From positions 6,414,501-6,478,500 of the forward strand of contig NZ_CP046703.1 in NCBI RefSeq assembly GCF_009873495.1: DNA of 64,000 bases, in the 5' to 3' direction. Of the stretch, positions 1 through 8,517 are shown one piece after another. Within the stretch, counting starts at the first letter, position 1. Each line of letters begins with the position of its first letter. The notes under the pieces were generated by a model. That model saw nothing but the letters and a program-made list of their open reading frames with translations, was not told where the DNA came from and searched no databases. The translations under genes were made by a program, and so were the position numbers. This DNA is from Nostoc sp. ATCC 53789. Lineage in GTDB: Bacteria; Cyanobacteriota; Cyanobacteriia; Cyanobacteriales; Nostocaceae.

Positions 1-242
1 GCCAATTTGACGCAATCTGAAGGCGTACCATCGCAAGCCCAAGCTTTGATAGCAGGATGAAAAATCCCTTCAACAATTTCGGCGCGAATGGGTTGGTGTA
101 AAGTTAATCCATGTCCAGTTGCCGATCGCTCTCGATCTGGGCAAACTACACTAACATCATGACCTGCTTCTGCCAAGTAGTTGGCTAGGGTACGAATCCC
201 CAAAGCAGAAACGCCGTCGTCGTTGCTAATTAGTAATTTCAT
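1..242 (-). CDS. surE: 5'-nucleotidase SurE (3' part cut off by window edge)
   Basis: The minus strand from ATG at 242 reads MKLLISNDDGVSALGIRTLA and continues open to the window edge, giving about 80 residues. The N-terminal S-N-D-D-G metal site and the later CPDRERSATGHGLTLHQPIR stretch are SurE hallmarks. SurE is a metal-dependent nucleoside 5'-monophosphate phosphatase of the cytoplasm. An in-frame ATG at 248 (ATG ACT ATG) lies inside a heptanucleotide repeat, so the true start could be either codon. The C-terminal two thirds lies outside the window. Confidence 0.9.
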   Translation of the reverse strand, partial: MKLLISNDDGVSALGIRTLANYLAEAGHDVSVVCPDRERSATGHGLTLHQPIRAEIVEGIFHPAIKAWACDGTPSDCVKL

Positions 243-318
243 AGTCATTAGTCATTGGTCATTGGTCATTAGTCATTGGTCATTAGTTATTAGTTATTTG
301 TTATTAGCCATTTGTCAA
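243..318. repeat. Heptanucleotide tandem repeat (STRR), GTCATTR type
   Basis: About ten degenerate copies of the 7-mer GTCATTA/GTCATTG run head to tail between the divergently read surE and pheS genes. The complementary form (AATGAC) lies at 575-611, so the two patches form an inverted pair around 250 bp of unrecognised sequence. Such short tandem repeats are well known in heterocystous cyanobacteria. Confidence 0.85.
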
Positions 319-574
319 TGTCTGAGGTCACAAGCAGCAAAAAAATATTTATACTCACTAGACAGTGTGGCGGAATTTTGCCTACCTTTAAGACAAGTTG
401 CTCAATCCTCAAGTCTGGTTAAGTAAGATGTTACCTGGATTTACGTGCCTGCTAGACTAGCCCAATCGTCTATAACTGATAAACAGAGATTTGGTTTCAA
501 CCCTCACCTTTAGCTGATGTTAATGGTATGACTGTAAGTTTATTTATCGACCGATTCACAGCTTTTGACTATAG

Positions 575-611
575 ACTAATGACTAATGACCAATGACTAA
601 TAACTAATGAC
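575..611. repeat. Heptanucleotide tandem repeat (STRR), AATGACT type, overlapping the pheS start
   Basis: Successive copies of ACTAATG with variants (ACCAATG, ACTAATA) end exactly in the pheS start codon at 607. Each copy offers an ATG. The one at 593 opens a four-codon reading frame whose TAA (605-607) overlaps the pheS ATG as TAATG. This patch is the reverse complement of the one at 243-318. Confidence 0.8.
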
Positions 612-1599
612 TAGCAATTTAGAAGCTCAACTTTTAGCACTGCGGCAAGAAGGAGAAAAAGCGATCGCAGCCGCCGACACCCTAGAACGTCTGGAGGAAC
701 TCAGAGTTAACTATCTGGGTAAGAAAGGGGAACTGGGGGCGCTGTTGCGAAGTATGGGGCAAATGAGTGCAGAGGAACGGCCAAAAATTGGAGCGATCGC
801 CAATACAGTCAAAGAATCCCTGCAAACTAGTCTAGACCAGCAACGTGCTGCCTTAGAATCCGCACAAATTCAGCTACAGCTAGAGGCGGAAACTCTGGAT
901 GTAACTATGCCGGGAATTTATAGCCCCCAAGGTCGCATTCATCCCCTCAACGGCATTATCGACCGGGCACTGGATATCTTTGTCGGTATGGGCTACACCG
1001 TAGCTCAAGGGCCAGAAATGGAAACAGATTATTATAATTTCGAGGCTCTCAACACCCCGCCAGATCACCCCGCCCGTGATATGCAGGATACCTTCTACCT
1101 GCCAGACGGGAATCTTTTACGCACTCATACTTCGTCAGTGCAAATTCGTTACATGGAAAGAGAAGAACCACCAATTAGGGTTGTGGCTCCAGGACGAGTT
1201 TATCGGCGAGATAATGTAGACGCGACGCACTCAGCAGTTTTCCATCAAATAGAACTTTTAGCCATTGATGAGGGGCTAACTTTTACAGACCTCAAAGGCA
1301 CAATTAAAGTATTTTTACAAGCAATATTTGGCGATTTACCTATTCGCTTCCGCGCCAGTTATTTCCCGTTTACCGAACCCTCTGCTGAAGTAGATTTGCA
1401 GTGGAATGGTCGCTGGCTAGAGGTGATGGGCTGCGGTATGGTCGATCCAAATGTACTTAAGTCTGTGGGTTATGACCCAGAAGTTTATACAGGCTTTGCT
1501 GCGGGTTTTGGTGTAGAACGCTTTGCAATGGTGTTACACCAAATCGATGATATTCGTCGCTTGTATGCTAGCGATTTGCGGTTTTTGCAGCAATTTTAG
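607..1599 (+). CDS. pheS: Phenylalanine--tRNA ligase alpha subunit
   Basis: This is the catalytic subunit of the alpha2beta2 phenylalanyl-tRNA synthetase, which charges tRNA-Phe. At 330 residues it has the usual bacterial length. Residues 1-90 are the charged coiled-coil arm. The class II core follows, with the HPL stretch near 117, motif 2 around RVYRRDNVDATH (about 197-208) and motif 3 GFAAGFGVERFAM near the C terminus. No convincing Shine-Dalgarno precedes the ATG, which lies in a heptanucleotide repeat. The gene stands alone; pheT is not adjacent, as is common in cyanobacteria. A strong hairpin at 1665-1699 probably ends its transcript. Confidence 0.97.
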   Translation: MTSNLEAQLLALRQEGEKAIAAADTLERLEELRVNYLGKKGELGALLRSMGQMSAEERPKIGAIANTVKESLQTSLDQQRAALESAQIQLQLEAETLDVTMPGIYSPQGRIHPLNGIIDRALDIFVGMGYTVAQGPEMETDYYNFEALNTPPDHPARDMQDTFYLPDGNLLRTHTSSVQIRYMEREEPPIRVVAPGRVYRRDNVDATHSAVFHQIELLAIDEGLTFTDLKGTIKVFLQAIFGDLPIRFRASYFPFTEPSAEVDLQWNGRWLEVMGCGMVDPNVLKSVGYDPEVYTGFAAGFGVERFAMVLHQIDDIRRLYASDLRFLQQF

Positions 1600-1664
1600 G
1601 GGAGCGATCGCTTTAAATAATCAGGCGTTTACTAAATTTGCAAAAGTCAATTAGATGAAAATAT

Positions 1665-1699
1665 AACCACAGATAAATACCCATGAATTATCTGTGGTT
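1665..1699 (+). terminator. Intrinsic terminator-like hairpin after pheS
   Basis: A perfect 12-bp inverted repeat (AACCACAGATAA / TTATCTGTGGTT) with an 11-nt loop is followed by TTAAAT. It lies 66 bp after the pheS stop and before the next gene. The T tract is weak, so efficiency is uncertain. Confidence 0.6.
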
Positions 1700-1764
1700 T
1701 TAAATAATAAATCGGGATTGATGAATTTAATAAACTATCAATACGTAACTTCTATTGAAGTGAT

Positions 1765-2367
1765 ATGACTGCAATCATTGGCAAACATTTAAGGCTTGAG
1801 GAATACTTGAAATATGACGATGGCACGGATAGCCAGTATGAACTGGTAGCAGGTGAGTTAGTTGCAATACCACCCGAAAGCCCAAAAAATGTCCAGATAT
1901 CTCTATTTTTGCTGGTAAATTTCCTCAAGTTTGTTCCAGTTAATCGGTTAAGTAACAAAGTTGAAATTGTTGTTGCTGGTTCTCGTGCTACAACTCGCAT
2001 TCCTGACTTAGTTGTGCTGACGGATGAACTTGCAACAGCTTTAGAAGGTGCAACGCGATCTACAATCACCTTGGATATGCCACCTCCGGCTTTAGTTGTC
2101 GAAGTTGTTTCTCCTGGCAAAGCTAACGAAGATCGGGACTATCGCTACAAACGTTCCGAGTATGCAGCCAGAGGAATTGCTGAATATTGGATTGTCGATC
2201 CACAAATGAACAGAGTTACAGTACTTATATTAGTTGACGGATTTTATGAAGAAACCAGATTTGCAGGAAACACTGCGATCGCTTCTACTATTTTCCCAGA
2301 GTTACAGCTAACCACAGAGCAAGTACTCAAAGCTGGAGAAAGCAATGTGGATGATTCCATTTATTAG
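1765..2367 (+). CDS. Uma2-family (DUF820) restriction-endonuclease-like protein
   Basis: This 200-residue protein has the PD-(D/E)XK-type layout of the Uma2 family, which is strongly expanded in cyanobacteria. Visible elements are GELV with E31, RIPDLVVL with D81, VVEVVSPGK with E113 and DYRYKRSEYAARGIAEYWIVDP with K129, the presumed metal and catalytic residues. Family members are predicted nucleases of unknown physiological role, often found near mobile DNA. ATG at 1765 gives the full domain. It is a monocistronic gene between pheS and a membrane protein gene. Confidence 0.88.
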   Translation: MTAIIGKHLRLEEYLKYDDGTDSQYELVAGELVAIPPESPKNVQISLFLLVNFLKFVPVNRLSNKVEIVVAGSRATTRIPDLVVLTDELATALEGATRSTITLDMPPPALVVEVVSPGKANEDRDYRYKRSEYAARGIAEYWIVDPQMNRVTVLILVDGFYEETRFAGNTAIASTIFPELQLTTEQVLKAGESNVDDSIY

Positions 2368-2407
2368 TAAAAATTTAAAAGAAAGACATACGACCGGTAA
2401 TTTATTT

Positions 2408-2436
2408 GCTATTTCCTATTTCCTAGTTCCTAGTTA
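2408..2436. repeat. Short heptanucleotide repeat, TATTTCC/TAGTTCC
   Basis: Four adjacent 7-mers (CTATTTC twice, then CTAGTTC twice) lie in the gap before the membrane protein gene. This is another STRR-type patch with a different heptamer from those near pheS. Confidence 0.55.
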
Positions 2437-2455
2437 AGCATTTTAATTAACTCTT

Positions 2456-3475
2456 ATGGATAAAAAAATTAAAATGCAGAAAAGTTATAACTATTTAAAC
2501 TCTAAAACATCAGCTACAGCTATTACTAGTTTAATCTTTCTGTTTAGTTTGCCATTTCTGATTTTATTAGCATTGCCAAGTATTATTTTCAGAGATGATT
2601 TTGTTGGAGTTTGGTTAGATAACCCAGGCGATTTTCCTTTTAGTTTTTCTATGGCATTATTTGTTGCTCTATGTTGCAGTACAGCGACTATTGTAGCTTT
2701 TAGTGATAAGCGTGAGGACTTTTGTTTTTCCGCAATTATTATTGCTGCACTTCTAGGTTGCATTCTTAATTTAATAATTCTACCTATTAATACTAATAGC
2801 ATTATTATATTTTTATATTTACTGACTGCTTTTCTGTTTATATCTCCAATAATTCTAATTATAACTTTGACGATTGATAGTATTTTAACAAAAGCAAATT
2901 CACCGAGGAACCCATTTAAAGTCACATCTAAATTAATATATACAGATATATTTATTATAATTAATCTACTTTGTAGCTTTTTACTAATATTACCTATTGG
3001 TTGTATTTATATATCTTGTACAATCCAAAATCAAAAAAAACATCGCAACCAGCATATTTTAAAAAATATACTTCCATTATTGATAGTAATTTTAATTTCT
3101 TACTGTATAGCTTGTACTACAAAATTAACTCCAGGATTAATTATACCAATTGAATATAGAAATTATCTAGGTTTTAGAGAGTATAACTCTTATTACAAAC
3201 AAGCAATTACTCAATTGAATGAGTGCAAACAACTCAAAAATCATATCGGTCATATACAAACACAGGGGTTTGCAGAAGGTAGACACTATCAGCAAACTGA
3301 TTTTTCTGCTGGAGGAGAAGCTGGTCGTTTTGTTCTTGAGTTAGTTGGAGATCGGGGGACTGCTTTTGTTAACGGATGTTATGGTGATTGTCTAGGACAA
3401 CCCGAAGAGTTAGCAGTAAGAGTTTATACAAAATCTACCATTAAAAACTTGACTTTTTCTCAAATTTGCCCATAA
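2456..3475 (+). CDS. Hypothetical multi-pass membrane protein
   Basis: A 339-residue protein of unknown function. After a lysine-rich start, hydrophobic segments occur around residues 22-45, 60-78, 90-110, 112-140, 160-190 and 200-218, suggesting five to six membrane helices. The last ~100 residues are soluble (LNECKQLKNHIGHIQTQGF onward) with a glycine-rich stretch and paired cysteines (NGCYGDC). The gene is clearly more AT-rich than its neighbours, which may indicate a different origin or relaxed constraint. No family was recognised. It converges with the S9 peptidase gene, with a shared terminator between them. Confidence 0.65.
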   Translation: MDKKIKMQKSYNYLNSKTSATAITSLIFLFSLPFLILLALPSIIFRDDFVGVWLDNPGDFPFSFSMALFVALCCSTATIVAFSDKREDFCFSAIIIAALLGCILNLIILPINTNSIIIFLYLLTAFLFISPIILIITLTIDSILTKANSPRNPFKVTSKLIYTDIFIIINLLCSFLLILPIGCIYISCTIQNQKKHRNQHILKNILPLLIVILISYCIACTTKLTPGLIIPIEYRNYLGFREYNSYYKQAITQLNECKQLKNHIGHIQTQGFAEGRHYQQTDFSAGGEAGRFVLELVGDRGTAFVNGCYGDCLGQPEELAVRVYTKSTIKNLTFSQICP

Positions 3476-3618
3476 GTTTAATGTCAACGAAGTTAAAACC
3501 TAGCAAAGTATAGCGACTTGGGTTTGTATCTTAATCATCAAGCCCAGATTAATGAATACATTGAGCGAAACCGAATACCTGATAAGTTAATACATCCATC
3601 TGTAATTAAAAATATTAA

Positions 3619-3645
3619 GGTGGTTGGTGAATCACACTAACCACC
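3619..3645. terminator. Bidirectional terminator-like hairpin between convergent genes
   Basis: An 11-bp stem with one G-T pair (GGTGGTTGGTG / CACTAACCACC, 5-nt loop) is followed by ATTTT on the plus strand and by TTAATATTTTT on the minus strand. It sits between the membrane protein gene ending at 3475 and the peptidase gene ending at 3657, so it can serve both. Confidence 0.75.
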
Positions 3646-3656
3646 ATTTTGAAACT

Positions 3657-5543
3657 TTATCTAATTATTCCTGAATGACCTGGAATATCTGCCAAAGGTT
3701 CAAATCTACCGCCTAAGTATTTGGCGAGAAACTCTTCTGCGATCGCAAAAAAGTGCAACCGATTTTCTGGTCTAGCAAAACCATGTCCTTCATCTGTGTA
3801 AAGTACATATTGCACTGGCAAACCAGCCTGTTGCATTGCGTTGACAATTTGATCGCTTTCTGATTGTTTCACTCGTGGATCGTTTGCACCTTGACCGATA
3901 AGTAAAGGTTTTTGAATCCGGTCAGCAAAGAATAAAGGCGATCGCGATTTCAGAAATTCCTCTTCTGTCTCCAAGTTACCGACACGATGAGAAAGCATTG
4001 CCTTCAATGGTTCCCAATAAGGCGGTATAGTTTCTATCAGAGTAATCAGGCTACTCGGCCCGACAATATCGACACCAGCCGCAAATACTTCTGGTGTAAA
4101 AGTTAATCCTACTAGAGTGGCGTAACCTCCATAAGAACCGCCCATAATCGCAATCTTTTGCGGATCGGAAATGCCTTGTTCCACCAGCCAGTTAACACTG
4201 TCAATCAAGTCATCGTGCATTTTACCAGCCCATTCCCGATTCCCAGCATTCAAAAATGCTTTACCGTAGCCAGTGGAACCGCGAAAGTTCACTTGCAGAA
4301 CGGCATAACCCCGGTTAGCTAGCCATTGCGCTGTGGGAGAGAAACCCCAAACATCCCGCGCCCAAGGGCCGCCATGAACCAGCAGTACTGTTGGGAGATT
4401 CTGCGTAGGTATTCCCACAGGGGTTGTCAAGTAACTGTGGATAGTTAAGCCATCCCGCGCTTCGTAAGAAATTGGTTGCATTGAAGCTAACTGCAACGCT
4501 TCGAGTTTGGGTTGGTTGCTAAAAAGGAAAGTGCTAGTTTTGGACTCTCGGTTGTAGGCATAGTAGTAAACTGGCCCATTGTCAGTTCTATAAGCTACTA
4601 GCCAGGTTTTATCTTCCAAGTCGCGGCTAATTATGGAGAATTCTCCGGGACGCACCTTAGCGATTTCTTCAAAATCAGTGGCGATGCTGCGATCGATTAC
4701 CTGCCATTCTTGTTTATCTTTATAAAAAGAAACTGCTTGAATAACTCGCGTCAGTGGTTGAATGATTATCCCCACGACATCATACTGCTCATCTTCAGCA
4801 ATGACGGTTTCTTGACGAGTGTCTAGGTCAACAGCTAGCAGACGTTTGGCGTTAGCATCGTGATTCCCTTGAATATAAAGGGTTTTGCCATCATCTGAGA
4901 AGCTAACAGAATTCCCTTCTTCTTCTGCTCCCCAATGACGGAGAATTTCCCACTGTTTATCTGATTTCTGCAATAAGAGGTCGTAACCACCATCGCGTGT
5001 ACTAGCTGTCGCTGCACGTATTTGAAAATCAGCGTCGGATGTCCAACTGATAATGTTACCGGGGTTATCAGTGTCGAACTCAACCGCACCATTTTTGAGG
5101 TTGATGCGGTAAACGTCAAACTTTTGGGGATTGTTTAAGTTCAAAGCTACCAGCACTTGATCTGGAAATTTAGGTTCCAGTTCCACGAGTTCTGCTTTTA
5201 CACCCTGGAATGGCGTTAAGTCACGCACAATCTTGGAGTGAATATTAACCAAGTGGAGATGAAAGTTCTCGTCGCCATCCGAGTCTTGCATATAAATCAA
5301 CTGGTCGGCGTTATAAGTCCAGAAGAAAATGCGGATACCGCGCTTTTTGTCGGCAGTTAGTATCTGGTCGTCTTCTTGCCCTATAGTTCGCAACCATACC
5401 TGCAAGACATTTTTCTCATCAGGGGCAATATATGCCAAGTACTTGCCATCAGGAGAGAGTTGTGGGCTAGTTTTTTCGGGATTCCCAAACAGGATTTCGC
5501 GCGGAATCAACGGTGGTAGCGAGGGCGCTTGAGCAGATGACAT
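3657..5543 (-). CDS. S9 family peptidase (prolyl oligopeptidase / acylaminoacyl-peptidase type)
   Basis: This 628-residue cytosolic serine peptidase has an N-terminal seven-bladed beta-propeller (about 20-350; repeated SPDGKYLAYI-type blades) and a C-terminal alpha/beta hydrolase. The nucleophile motif GGSYGG is near residue 470, with the oxyanion-side HGGPWARD near 390. The catalytic Asp is in GANDPRV and the His in DEGHGF. No signal peptide is visible. The family trims short peptides or removes acylated N-terminal residues. ATG at 5543 immediately precedes SSAQAPSLPPLIPREILFG, which fits homologues. It lies downstream of recQ on the same strand, separated by a palindromic repeat array. Confidence 0.93.
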   Translation of the reverse strand: MSSAQAPSLPPLIPREILFGNPEKTSPQLSPDGKYLAYIAPDEKNVLQVWLRTIGQEDDQILTADKKRGIRIFFWTYNADQLIYMQDSDGDENFHLHLVNIHSKIVRDLTPFQGVKAELVELEPKFPDQVLVALNLNNPQKFDVYRINLKNGAVEFDTDNPGNIISWTSDADFQIRAATASTRDGGYDLLLQKSDKQWEILRHWGAEEEGNSVSFSDDGKTLYIQGNHDANAKRLLAVDLDTRQETVIAEDEQYDVVGIIIQPLTRVIQAVSFYKDKQEWQVIDRSIATDFEEIAKVRPGEFSIISRDLEDKTWLVAYRTDNGPVYYYAYNRESKTSTFLFSNQPKLEALQLASMQPISYEARDGLTIHSYLTTPVGIPTQNLPTVLLVHGGPWARDVWGFSPTAQWLANRGYAVLQVNFRGSTGYGKAFLNAGNREWAGKMHDDLIDSVNWLVEQGISDPQKIAIMGGSYGGYATLVGLTFTPEVFAAGVDIVGPSSLITLIETIPPYWEPLKAMLSHRVGNLETEEEFLKSRSPLFFADRIQKPLLIGQGANDPRVKQSESDQIVNAMQQAGLPVQYVLYTDEGHGFARPENRLHFFAIAEEFLAKYLGGRFEPLADIPGHSGIIR

Positions 5544-5651
5544 ATTTTTATCCTCTACTTGACTACCTTATTGTCACTTGGTGGTGAAAATGACAATTCA
5601 TCCAATAGGATGAACCTAGTACCGCAAGGCGGAAGTCAAAAGTCAAAGTCT

Positions 5652-6050
5652 TTTATACTCGGCGATGAGTCTTTTATACTCGTGAACGAGTCTTTTATAC
5701 TCGGCGATGAGTTTTTGATACTTGTGAACGAGCCTTTGATACTCGGCGATGAGTCTTTGATACTCGTGAACGAGTCTTTTATACTCGGCGATGAGTCTTT
5801 GATACTTGTGAACGAGCCTTTGATACTCGGCGACGAGTCTTTGATACTCGGCGATGAGTTTTTGATACTTGTGAACGAGCCTTTGATACTCGGCGATGAG
5901 TCTTTGATACTCGTGAACGAGTCTTTTATACTCGGCGATGAGTCTTTGATACTTGTGAACGAGCCTTTGATACTCGGCGACGAGTCTTTGATACTCGGCG
6001 ATGAGTCTTTGATACTCGGCGACGAGTCTTTGATACTCGTGAACGAGTCT
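5652..6050. repeat. 19-unit tandem array of a 21-bp palindromic repeat
   Basis: Nineteen uninterrupted 21-bp units plus a partial one fill the gap between recQ and the S9 peptidase gene. The three main forms share TTKATACTCG and differ in the centre: ACTCG-TGAA-CGAGT, ACTCG-GCGA-CGAGT and ACTCG-GCGA-TGAGT. Each unit is therefore a 5-bp stem with a four-base loop, and changes in the loop-closing position keep pairing (C to T gives G-U). The weaker variant ACTTG-TGAA-CGAGC recurs four times. Blocks of four units (5-8 and 12-15) repeat, suggesting growth by block duplication. Because 21 is a multiple of 3 and few stops occur, long spurious reading frames run through it in several frames. It is not a CRISPR array: there are no unique spacers. 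Confidence 0.95.
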
Positions 6051-6057
6051 TTTATAC

Positions 6058-7503
6058 TCATTGACGGCAATTGTCGCAATGTCCGCAATGCAGGTTAGCT
6101 GCTTCTTTGTCAAAACCAAAGGCATTTAACAAAAACTGCCAACGACACTGCTTAGTTGTTAGGTATTGCTGCATTTGTTTAGCAGCGTGTAATTGGGTTG
6201 GTGGCTGATTTCCCGCTTTTTGCCCAATGGTGTAATGGAAAGGATCGAGCCAGTTTAGCTGACCGTTGCTATGGAGTAAAGCCAGTGCTGTCGCACCTTC
6301 AGGAAATTGTCGGGTTACAGTATTCACTTCTCCCTGTTTTGGTAATTTTTTCACAAATTGCTGCGCTATTTGTTGTTGCGATCGCATTTGTTCTTGAAAA
6401 AACTCCTGTCTTTGCTTATCTCCTGAATCTAACCACCCCGTAGGTTCACTCACCAACGTTAACGCCTCTGCCGGTTTTCCATCCCTTCCAGCACGGCCAA
6501 TTTCTTGCACATATTCAGATAGCAGATGCGGCGCGTGAAAATGTGCTACCCAGCGAACATCACTTTTATTTATCCCCATACCAAACGCACAGGTACACAC
6601 AACAAAAGGGATTTTGCCACTTAACCAGCTTGCTTCTACTTCACGGCGTTCTGTTGCACCCAATCCCGCATGATAGCTAGCTGTAGCAAAACCCATCTCT
6701 GCCAACCATTCAGCTAAATCTTCGCTATCTCTCCGAGTGCGAACATAAACTAACCCCGATTGTTGCGGTCTATTTTGAATAAACTTTAATAATTGTTGTT
6801 TCCTACCTCTTGGTGTCCAAGCGATGCGAACGCTGGGATGCAAGTTCGGACGGTAAGGATTCAAGCGGAAAATCTCTGGTTGCTGTAATTGTAAAACTGT
6901 TTGAATAATTTTTTGGGCTGAGGGGTCAGCAGTCGCAGTAAAAGCGGCAATGCTAATTTTTGTTCCTGGTGGTTTTGATTTGAGCAATGCCGGACGCACC
7001 GCCCCTAATCTGCGATAAGCTGGGCGAAAAGTATCACCCCACTGCACTAAACAATGAGCTTCATCTAAAATCAAGCCATTAATTTGCAATTGCGGGTGAC
7101 ATAATCTTTCCCACACTGGCGCACTGAGCAAAGTTTCGGGCGATAAATAAAGTAATCTTAGTTGTTGACGTTCCAAAGCTTGCAGAGTTGCACGGCGTTG
7201 AGATGAAGACAATTCACTATGCAAAAGTGCTGCTTTTTGGTGGCTTTCTCGTAGTTCCTGAACTTGGTTTTCCATCAACGCCACCAAAGGCGAAACTACC
7301 AAGGTTAATCCTGTTTGTAGCAGTGCGGGAAGTTGAAAACAAATTGACTTTCCGCCACCTGTGGGCATAATAATCAGCGCATCTTTTTGTGATAATAAAC
7401 TGCTGACAATTTCTCCCTGTGGTGGACGAAAATCTTCATAACCCCAGATTTGTTTGAAAGCAGCGCGAACTTCTTGCCAAGATTTTGTTGTAGGTTGATT
7501 CAT
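6058..7503 (-). CDS. recQ: ATP-dependent DNA helicase RecQ
   Basis: A 3'-5' superfamily 2 helicase of about 481 residues acting in recombination and fork repair. Visible motifs are PTGGGKS (Walker A, about 47-53), DEAH (motif II, near 145), AFTATAD (motif III), VRTRRDSEDLAEWL, and QEIGRAGRDGK (motif VI). The C terminus ends with a cysteine cluster, CGHCDNC plus an upstream Cys, the RecQ zinc site. The RQC winged helix and HRDC domains of E. coli RecQ are missing, so this is the short form. I chose ATG at 7503; a TTG two codons upstream is less likely. The stop lies at the edge of the 21-bp palindromic array, whose last partial unit abuts the coding sequence. Confidence 0.93.
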   Translation of the reverse strand: MNQPTTKSWQEVRAAFKQIWGYEDFRPPQGEIVSSLLSQKDALIIMPTGGGKSICFQLPALLQTGLTLVVSPLVALMENQVQELRESHQKAALLHSELSSSQRRATLQALERQQLRLLYLSPETLLSAPVWERLCHPQLQINGLILDEAHCLVQWGDTFRPAYRRLGAVRPALLKSKPPGTKISIAAFTATADPSAQKIIQTVLQLQQPEIFRLNPYRPNLHPSVRIAWTPRGRKQQLLKFIQNRPQQSGLVYVRTRRDSEDLAEWLAEMGFATASYHAGLGATERREVEASWLSGKIPFVVCTCAFGMGINKSDVRWVAHFHAPHLLSEYVQEIGRAGRDGKPAEALTLVSEPTGWLDSGDKQRQEFFQEQMRSQQQIAQQFVKKLPKQGEVNTVTRQFPEGATALALLHSNGQLNWLDPFHYTIGQKAGNQPPTQLHAAKQMQQYLTTKQCRWQFLLNAFGFDKEAANLHCGHCDNCRQ

Positions 7504-7642
7504 AATCAATAACTATATGCACCCATATCATTGAATGCTGAATATAGCCTCTGTTATGCAGCTAATGGTTCAGTAATTTCATCATCTTAACTGAACTGTA
7601 TTGAGGTATAAAGCGGGTTTCTCCTGACTCCTGAACTATTCC

Positions 7643-8386
7643 TTAAATCTCTACTGATAATCCTGGATTAAAGTAATTATTTGGTTCATCTGGATAACCA
7701 CGCGGATTACAAATAACGCGAGTCAAACCGATTTGATAATCTAATTGAGTGTGAATGTGGCCATGAATCCATAATAATGCTCCAGACTCCTCAACTAAAG
7801 TATCAAGATTTGAAGCATAAGCAGCACTTAAAATATCTTCTTGATATTGGAAAGGTATAGACTTTGCACTAGGAGCATGATGACTGATAATTACATTTTT
7901 ACCAGACAAGCCAAATAATGTATTTTTTAACCAATTAACTGATTTTTTACAAATTAGGGCTGTGTCAATAGTTCTTAACCTTGAGTATTGAGGACTTAAT
8001 CTAATTTTCTTGTAATCGTTCATGACTTGACTAGCTTCTACACCTGCTATACGTGGCTCACCAAACAGTTTAAAATCAGTCCATAAAGTGCAACCTAAGA
8101 AATTTACACCCTCAATGGTAACTAAATCATTCTCTAGAACATGAACATTAGTTCCTAATGAATAATCTTTCAGCTTCTCAACAAGCCTTGGATAAGCACT
8201 TCCATAGTATTCATGATTACCTAATACATATATCACTGGTTTATTGGGAATGTTTTTAATTGCCCATTTAATTTCTCTTTCTCTTAAATCAATATCTCCA
8301 GCTAAGACAACAATATCAGTATTAATATCAGGAATATTAAAGGGTTGAAATTCAAGATGTAAATCACTTAATATGTGAATTTTCAT
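7643..8386 (-). CDS. Calcineurin-like metallophosphoesterase
   Basis: The 247-residue protein has the metallophosphoesterase signature set: D8-x-H10 (SDLHLEF), GD31ID, GNHE around 56-59, an SHH motif (VIISHHAPS) and a final GHIH (WIHGHIHTQLDY). These residues coordinate the two-metal centre. Substrate cannot be predicted; relatives range from nucleotide to phosphoprotein phosphatases. No signal peptide is seen, so it is probably cytosolic. It is monocistronic, between recQ and a toxin-antitoxin pair. Confidence 0.88.
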   Translation of the reverse strand: MKIHILSDLHLEFQPFNIPDINTDIVVLAGDIDLREREIKWAIKNIPNKPVIYVLGNHEYYGSAYPRLVEKLKDYSLGTNVHVLENDLVTIEGVNFLGCTLWTDFKLFGEPRIAGVEASQVMNDYKKIRLSPQYSRLRTIDTALICKKSVNWLKNTLFGLSGKNVIISHHAPSAKSIPFQYQEDILSAAYASNLDTLVEESGALLWIHGHIHTQLDYQIGLTRVICNPRGYPDEPNNYFNPGLSVEI

Positions 8387-8517
8387 GCTAATTCCATAAT
8401 TGAAGCATTTTGAAATACTATATATAGCTGTATCGTATTTGTATTGTACTAAGTTAGTTTAATGCCCCTTAATAGAGCGATAAGTACTAGACCAAAAACA
8501 TAGTTACAGTTTAATTA

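Noticed and set aside
181..426. An 81-codon frame across the first heptamer patch
   Set aside because: Its SHWSLVI repeats are just the translated heptamers, and it overlaps surE on the other strand.
5652..6050. CRISPR array
   Set aside because: Units are contiguous with no unique spacers and no cas genes are nearby.
5559..6125. Long open frames on both strands through the 21-bp array (heptad-like proteins)
   Set aside because: They result from a stop-poor repeat whose length is a multiple of three; several frames are open at once, they overlap the recQ end, and no family or ribosome site supports them.
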